A program made the position numbers and the translations under genes. Source: Patescibacteria group bacterium (GTDB lineage: Bacteria; Patescibacteriota; Dojkabacteria; SC72). Taken from it: 8,794 bases of DNA. Positions 5,291 to 8,794 of the stretch are shown piece by piece (the stretch's first letter is position 1; each line of letters opens with the position of its first letter). The notes beneath the pieces were generated by a model. It saw nothing but the letters and a program-made list of their open reading frames with translations, did not search any database and had not been told where the DNA came from. The DNA is taken from assembly GCA_003518125.1 (NCBI GenBank), contig DOZG01000083.1, positions 1 to 8,794 of the forward strand. The letters run 5' to 3'.

Positions 5291-7357
5291 ATGCTTTTTA
5301 ACGAAAAGTTATACGAATTCGAGATTGATGGTAGGAAATGTAGTTTCTCAACTGGGAAGTTTGCATTAAGATCACAAAACTCTATATTCGCTAGAATGGG
5401 TGATACCGTTATTTCTGTTAATGTAAATAGTAATCCATCCAGTGGTGATCTAGACTACTTCCCACTCTCTGTAGAATATATTGAGAGATTTTATGCTTCT
5501 GGGAAGATTAGTGGCTCTAGATTTGTAAAAAGAGAGAGATTCCCTTCAGATGAGGCTATTTTGAAGTCTAGAATGATAGATAGATCTATTAGATCAAGAT
5601 TTCCTTCTGACTATATGGATGAGGTTAGTGTTATTGTTTCAGTTATGTCATATGATGATGAGAATGATCCTGTACTTCTCGCTATTAATGCAGTATCAAC
5701 AGCCTTAGTAATGTCTAAAATCCCATTTAATGGACCTGTTGTTGGTATGAATATTGGTCTTGAGGATCCAATATACAAGAGTATGGGGCAGGTATCTGAC
5801 GAAGATCCAATGAACTATGTTGTTGCTGGTGATGGTGAGGTATTTACTATGATTGATGGTGGTTGTAATGATATTGAGGATGAAAAGGTAGTTGAAGCTA
5901 TGAGAAAGGGTTTAGAGTATATGAAACCTTGGGTAGAGGCACAGAATAAGTTTGTAGAGTTAGTAGGTGGTTCACAGGAAAAAGAATATATTCCTCATGT
6001 ATTACCAGAAGACCTATTAGAGAATTTAAAGAAGTTCTTAGGTAAAAGGATTGAGGAGAACCTTAAAGCTGCTAAGAGGAGTATACATGAGGAGACGATG
6101 AAAGAAGTTTTTGTAGAGTTTGAAGGTAAGTATTCTAAGAGGGAATTGTCTGAGGGATATGATAAGTTACAGAAAAAAGATTTAAGAAGAATTGTCAATG
6201 AAGAGAATGTTCGTGTTGATGGTAGAGCTATAGATGAAATTAGGGAGATGGATACTCAGATTGATTTACTTCCAAGAGTTCATGGTTCTGGGCTTTTTAC
6301 TAGAGGTGTTACCCAAGTTCTTTCCATTGTTACATTGGGTACTTTAGATGATGCTCAGTTGGTAGATGATATGCTTGGTGAGAATAAGAAGAGGTATATG
6401 CATTTTTACAATGATTTACCTTTTGTATATGGTGAGGCTGGAAGAGTAAGACTTCTTCCAAGTAGAAGAGGTATTGGTCATGGTATGTTGGCTGAACGAT
6501 CTTTAGTTCCTGTATTACCCTCCATTGAAGATTTCCCATACACTATTATCGTTGTATCAGAAGTACAAGGAGAGAATGGCTCGAGTTCTATGGCTTCTGC
6601 CTGTGGTTCTAGCTTAGCTTTAATGGCAGCAGGTGTTCCAATTAAGAAAACTGTTGGTGGTATTGCTTGTGGTCTTGTTACAAAAGATGATGGTACATTC
6701 CAGGTTTTAACTGATATGAAGGGTGTAGAGGATTTCTACGGTGATATGGACTTTAAGGTTATCGGTACTAAAGATGGTGTAACTGCTGTACAGATGGATA
6801 ACAAGATAGAGGGTCTTAATATGGAGATTGTAGAAGCTGCATTTAAGAAGTGTAAAGAGGCGAGGATTAAGGTGATAGATAAGATAGAGGAAGCTATTTC
6901 TAAACCCAGACCTGAGGTTTCTGCTCAAGCTCCACAGGTGACAAGTACTCAGATTCCAGTAGATAAGATTGGAGAATTAATAGGTCCAGGTGGAAAGAAT
7001 ATAAAAGAACTTACAGAGAAGAGTGGTGCAGAGATTAGTATTGAGGATGATGGTACAGTTAATATCTATGCAGATAACAAGGAGAAGTTAGAGATAGCTA
7101 TGTCATATATTTCTAGGTATAACTTTATACCTAAAGAGGGACAGATCTATGAGGGTAAAGTAGCTAGTGTAATGCCATATGGTGCATTTGTAGATATTAA
7201 TCCAGGAGTTTCTGGTTTAGTACATGTTTCAGAAATGGCAGATGAATTTGTTAAGGATGTTAATAGTATTGTAAAGGAAGGTGATATTGTAAAGGTTAAG
7301 TTATTAGAGATAGCTAGGGATGGGAAGATTAAACTGAGTATGAAACAGGCTAAATAG
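5291..7357 (+). CDS. pnp: Polyribonucleotide nucleotidyltransferase (PNPase)
   Basis: PNPase degrades RNA 3' to 5' by phosphorolysis and can add 3' tails in reverse; it works as a homotrimer in the cytoplasm. The 688 residues match the family length and order: first RNase PH-like domain (about 8-145), helical linker (about 235-305), second RNase PH-like domain (about 310-530), KH (about 551-610) and S1 (617-688). Active-site features are in the second PH domain: HGSGLFTRGVTQ (331-342), SRRGIGHG (391-398), the phosphate-binding GSSSMAS (430-436), and acidic residues Asp481 and Asp487 with Lys489 in EDFYGDMDFK. The KH loop is IGPGGKNI (564-571). The central-channel loop is unusual: KRERFPSD replaces the common KREGRPSE. 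The start ATG follows a T-rich stretch without a Shine-Dalgarno sequence. The stop codon lies one base from that of the convergent methyltransferase gene. Confidence 0.97.
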   Translation: MLFNEKLYEFEIDGRKCSFSTGKFALRSQNSIFARMGDTVISVNVNSNPSSGDLDYFPLSVEYIERFYASGKISGSRFVKRERFPSDEAILKSRMIDRSIRSRFPSDYMDEVSVIVSVMSYDDENDPVLLAINAVSTALVMSKIPFNGPVVGMNIGLEDPIYKSMGQVSDEDPMNYVVAGDGEVFTMIDGGCNDIEDEKVVEAMRKGLEYMKPWVEAQNKFVELVGGSQEKEYIPHVLPEDLLENLKKFLGKRIEENLKAAKRSIHEETMKEVFVEFEGKYSKRELSEGYDKLQKKDLRRIVNEENVRVDGRAIDEIREMDTQIDLLPRVHGSGLFTRGVTQVLSIVTLGTLDDAQLVDDMLGENKKRYMHFYNDLPFVYGEAGRVRLLPSRRGIGHGMLAERSLVPVLPSIEDFPYTIIVVSEVQGENGSSSMASACGSSLALMAAGVPIKKTVGGIACGLVTKDDGTFQVLTDMKGVEDFYGDMDFKVIGTKDGVTAVQMDNKIEGLNMEIVEAAFKKCKEARIKVIDKIEEAISKPRPEVSAQAPQVTSTQIPVDKIGELIGPGGKNIKELTEKSGAEISIEDDGTVNIYADNKEKLEIAMSYISRYNFIPKEGQIYEGKVASVMPYGAFVDINPGVSGLVHVSEMADEFVKDVNSIVKEGDIVKVKLLEIARDGKIKLSMKQAK

Positions 7358-7358
7358 G

Positions 7359-8396
7359 TTACCGTTTTGTAATCTTCGTAATATAAAACCCCATCATCTC
7401 TGGTGATGGGATGATTCTTACACTTTTTCTTACTTCAGGATGATATAGGTTACCACTCCATTTTGTAATGCCAGATTTAATATTTTTAGTTAATAGTTTA
7501 TCTAGGCTATTTACAAACTCTATTTCTTCTAACCTAACATTCTCATACTTATTAAGTAAATAACTTACCACATTCTCATTCTCATCTGGTTCTAATGTAC
7601 AAGTAGAATATATTAGAGTACCACCTATTTTAAGTGTATTAAACGCTGATTCAAGTAATTCTTTTTGGGTATTAACCATCGAATTAACCTTTTTAATACT
7701 CCAGAACCTTAAAGGTTTTGGAGTAACTAAATATACTCTCCCTTCTCCACTACAGGGCGCATCGAGTAGTACTCTATCAAAATGATTGGGGTATGTTCCA
7801 CCAAAGATATTTCCATTAACATTAGTAACCTTTACATTCTTACTTCCGAATTGATTAAGTACATTATTCAATTTACCAACCCTTGGAGTGTCTATATCAT
7901 TAGCTACAATATTTGCCTTATTATTTGTCATTGATGATATGAGGTTAGTTTTACTCCCTGGGGCTGCACATATATCTAATATTTTTTCATTTTCTTGTGG
8001 ATCTAATATATATATGGAGAGAATACTTGCTAAATCCTGTATGTAAAACTTACCATCTCTATATTCATCCGTTTGAGATACTTCTGACTTATCCTTATTA
8101 TTAACAAAATATGTATCCTTAAATCCATTAATTTTCTGTAGTTCCCAACCTTTAGTTTGAGTGAGTACTCTGTAAGTTTTCTGGTTATCTCCTTTCAAAT
8201 TATTTAACCTGATTGTAGTTCTAGCTCTTTGGCAGAATATATGTTTAGTTTCTCCTTTAGATAGTTGTAGAATACTAGCCATTCTAGAGAGGAATATATC
8301 TTCTTTAGAGTAATATTTTCTATTAAATGTTCTATTCCTAGATTTCTTAAAGTTTTTTCTATGTGTTTTTTTAATATTAGATTTCTTTTTTTTCAT
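7359..8396 (-). CDS. RsmB/NOP2/NSUN-family RNA (cytosine-C5) methyltransferase
   Basis: This SAM-dependent enzyme should place a 5-methyl group on cytosine in RNA, most likely 16S rRNA. The 345-residue protein starts with a very basic tail (about 1-30). An N-terminal RNA-contacting region follows to about 115. The Rossmann-like catalytic domain shows DICAAPGSKT (141-150, SAM binding), NDID (166-169), DAPCSGEG (212-219) and STCTLEPDENE (264-274). Cys266 is the expected nucleophile and Cys215 the expected release cysteine. The ending RIIPSPEMMGFYITKI corresponds to the family's C-terminal block. No NusB-like domain or PUA domain is evident, so it is not a full-length RsmB, and the exact target cannot be named. 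The start overlaps the upstream rsmE stop as TAATG, implying translational coupling. It converges on pnp. The ATG is followed by eight A residues. Confidence 0.92.
   Translation of the reverse strand: MKKKKSNIKKTHRKNFKKSRNRTFNRKYYSKEDIFLSRMASILQLSKGETKHIFCQRARTTIRLNNLKGDNQKTYRVLTQTKGWELQKINGFKDTYFVNNKDKSEVSQTDEYRDGKFYIQDLASILSIYILDPQENEKILDICAAPGSKTNLISSMTNNKANIVANDIDTPRVGKLNNVLNQFGSKNVKVTNVNGNIFGGTYPNHFDRVLLDAPCSGEGRVYLVTPKPLRFWSIKKVNSMVNTQKELLESAFNTLKIGGTLIYSTCTLEPDENENVVSYLLNKYENVRLEEIEFVNSLDKLLTKNIKSGITKWSGNLYHPEVRKSVRIIPSPEMMGFYITKITKR
7390..7410. other. Hairpin in the 3' end of the methyltransferase gene, near the convergent junction with pnp
   Basis: CCCATCATC (7390-7398) and GGTGATGGG (7402-7410) form a 9-bp stem with one G-U pair (pnp sense) and a 3-base loop. 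On the minus strand it is followed by a short TTTT, but it lies inside the last codons of the methyltransferase, so termination there would truncate the message. On the plus strand it lies about 30 bases beyond the pnp stop and lacks a T tract. It may protect the pnp 3' end or be a consequence of coding sequence. Confidence 0.4.
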
Positions 8397-8794
8397 TATA
8401 TTTCTTCTTTAAGATATTTAATAATGCTTGCTATTATTAACCCGGTAGTTTCTGTTCTTAGTATATTACCTTTTAATTTTATAAAATCGAAATTCAACTT
8501 TTTGAATATTTTTATATCAGAAGAAGACCACCCTTTTTCTGGTCCAATAGCAATTACAATATTTTTTGTTATATCTTTGTCTTTAAGGTAATCATTCAGA
8601 TATTTACTGTTTACATTCTCAGTAGTTAGACATATTTTTATACTATTCTGTATTTCTTTTAGTTCAGATATCCCAATTGGATTTTCTATAATGGTAGGGT
8701 TAGGATTCCTTGATTGTTCTGTAGCATCTCTCACTATCTTTTTCCATAACCCTTTATTCTTAACTGCCCTCTTTTTTGTTTTAAGTGAGTACTG
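8396..8794 (-). CDS. rsmE: 16S rRNA (uracil-N3)-methyltransferase RsmE family, C-terminal half (N-terminus beyond window)
   Basis: RsmE methylates N3 of a uridine near the 3' end of 16S rRNA (U1498 in E. coli) with SAM and has a knotted SPOUT fold. Reading the minus strand from the right edge gives 132 residues and a stop. The first visible part (WKKI, then ATEQSR) matches the family segment W.KI..EA.EQS.R. The SPOUT core follows with IAIGPEKGWSSSD (visible residues 81-93) and the SAM-loop block LKGNILRTET (about 107-116). Full-length members have about 230-250 residues, so roughly half is missing. The GTG at 8734 is internal and not the start: the frame stays open upstream with family-like sequence. 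GPEKGW replaces the usual GPEGGF/W, and LKGNILR the usual LGxxILR pattern. The stop overlaps the ATG of the next methyltransferase. Confidence 0.88.
   Translation of the reverse strand, partial: QYSLKTKKRAVKNKGLWKKIVRDATEQSRNPNPTIIENPIGISELKEIQNSIKICLTTENVNSKYLNDYLKDKDITKNIVIAIGPEKGWSSSDIKIFKKLNFDFIKLKGNILRTETTGLIIASIIKYLKEEI

Noticed and set aside
8734..8736. GTG as the start of a 112-residue protein
   Set aside because: The minus-strand frame remains open to the window edge and encodes RsmE-like sequence upstream of it, so it is an internal codon.
1..8794. CRISPR arrays, tRNA or rRNA genes, insertion sequences, phage genes, defence or secondary-metabolite systems
   Set aside because: I saw no regularly spaced repeats, cloverleaf sequences, transposase or integrase motifs, or terminal inverted repeats; all long frames belong to recognised families.

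Overview
The window is an A+T-rich bacterial housekeeping segment. It suggests a genome-reduced lineage, possibly a Candidate Phyla Radiation (Patescibacteria) member; that placement is an inference. It rests on the stripped-down nusA-infB-rpsO-pnp cluster, an initiation factor IF-2 with no N-terminal domains, starts without clear Shine-Dalgarno sequences, and a membrane-anchored sortase in what otherwise looks like a very simple gene set. The standard bacterial code fits: no in-frame UGA is needed in any gene, and all seven visible stop codons are UAA or UAG.

Layout. Positions 1-750 (minus) hold most of a sortase that runs off the left edge. It is divergent from dnaJ (832-1914, plus), with a short promoter region between them. 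A perfect intrinsic terminator follows dnaJ, and a good promoter-like sequence lies just upstream of that terminator. Next come nusA (2050-3198), infB (3224-4828), rpsO (4935-5198) and pnp (5291-7357), all on the plus strand, with promoter-like sequences before rpsO and pnp. On the minus strand, converging on pnp with one base between the stop codons, is an rRNA-modification pair: a RsmB/NSUN-type cytosine-C5 methyltransferase (7359-8396), preceded by and overlapping (TAATG) the C-terminal half of an RsmE-type uridine-N3 methyltransferase (8396 to the right edge).

How the genes work together. NusA (elongation, pausing, termination), IF-2 (initiator tRNA and subunit joining), S15 (an early 30S assembly protein) and PNPase (RNA decay) form a transcription, translation and RNA-turnover block. 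The two methyltransferases probably modify ribosomal RNA. DnaJ is a complete class A co-chaperone without DnaK or GrpE nearby. The sortase acts at the cell surface and seems functionally unrelated.

No mobile element, CRISPR array, tRNA, rRNA or recognisable novel multi-gene system was found. The points of interest are the streamlined cluster, the predicted leaderless or SD-less starts, a possible attenuator in the nusA leader, and unusual residues in IF-2, PNPase and RsmE. No stretch over 300 bases lacks a gene; the longest gap is 135 bases, between dnaJ and nusA.
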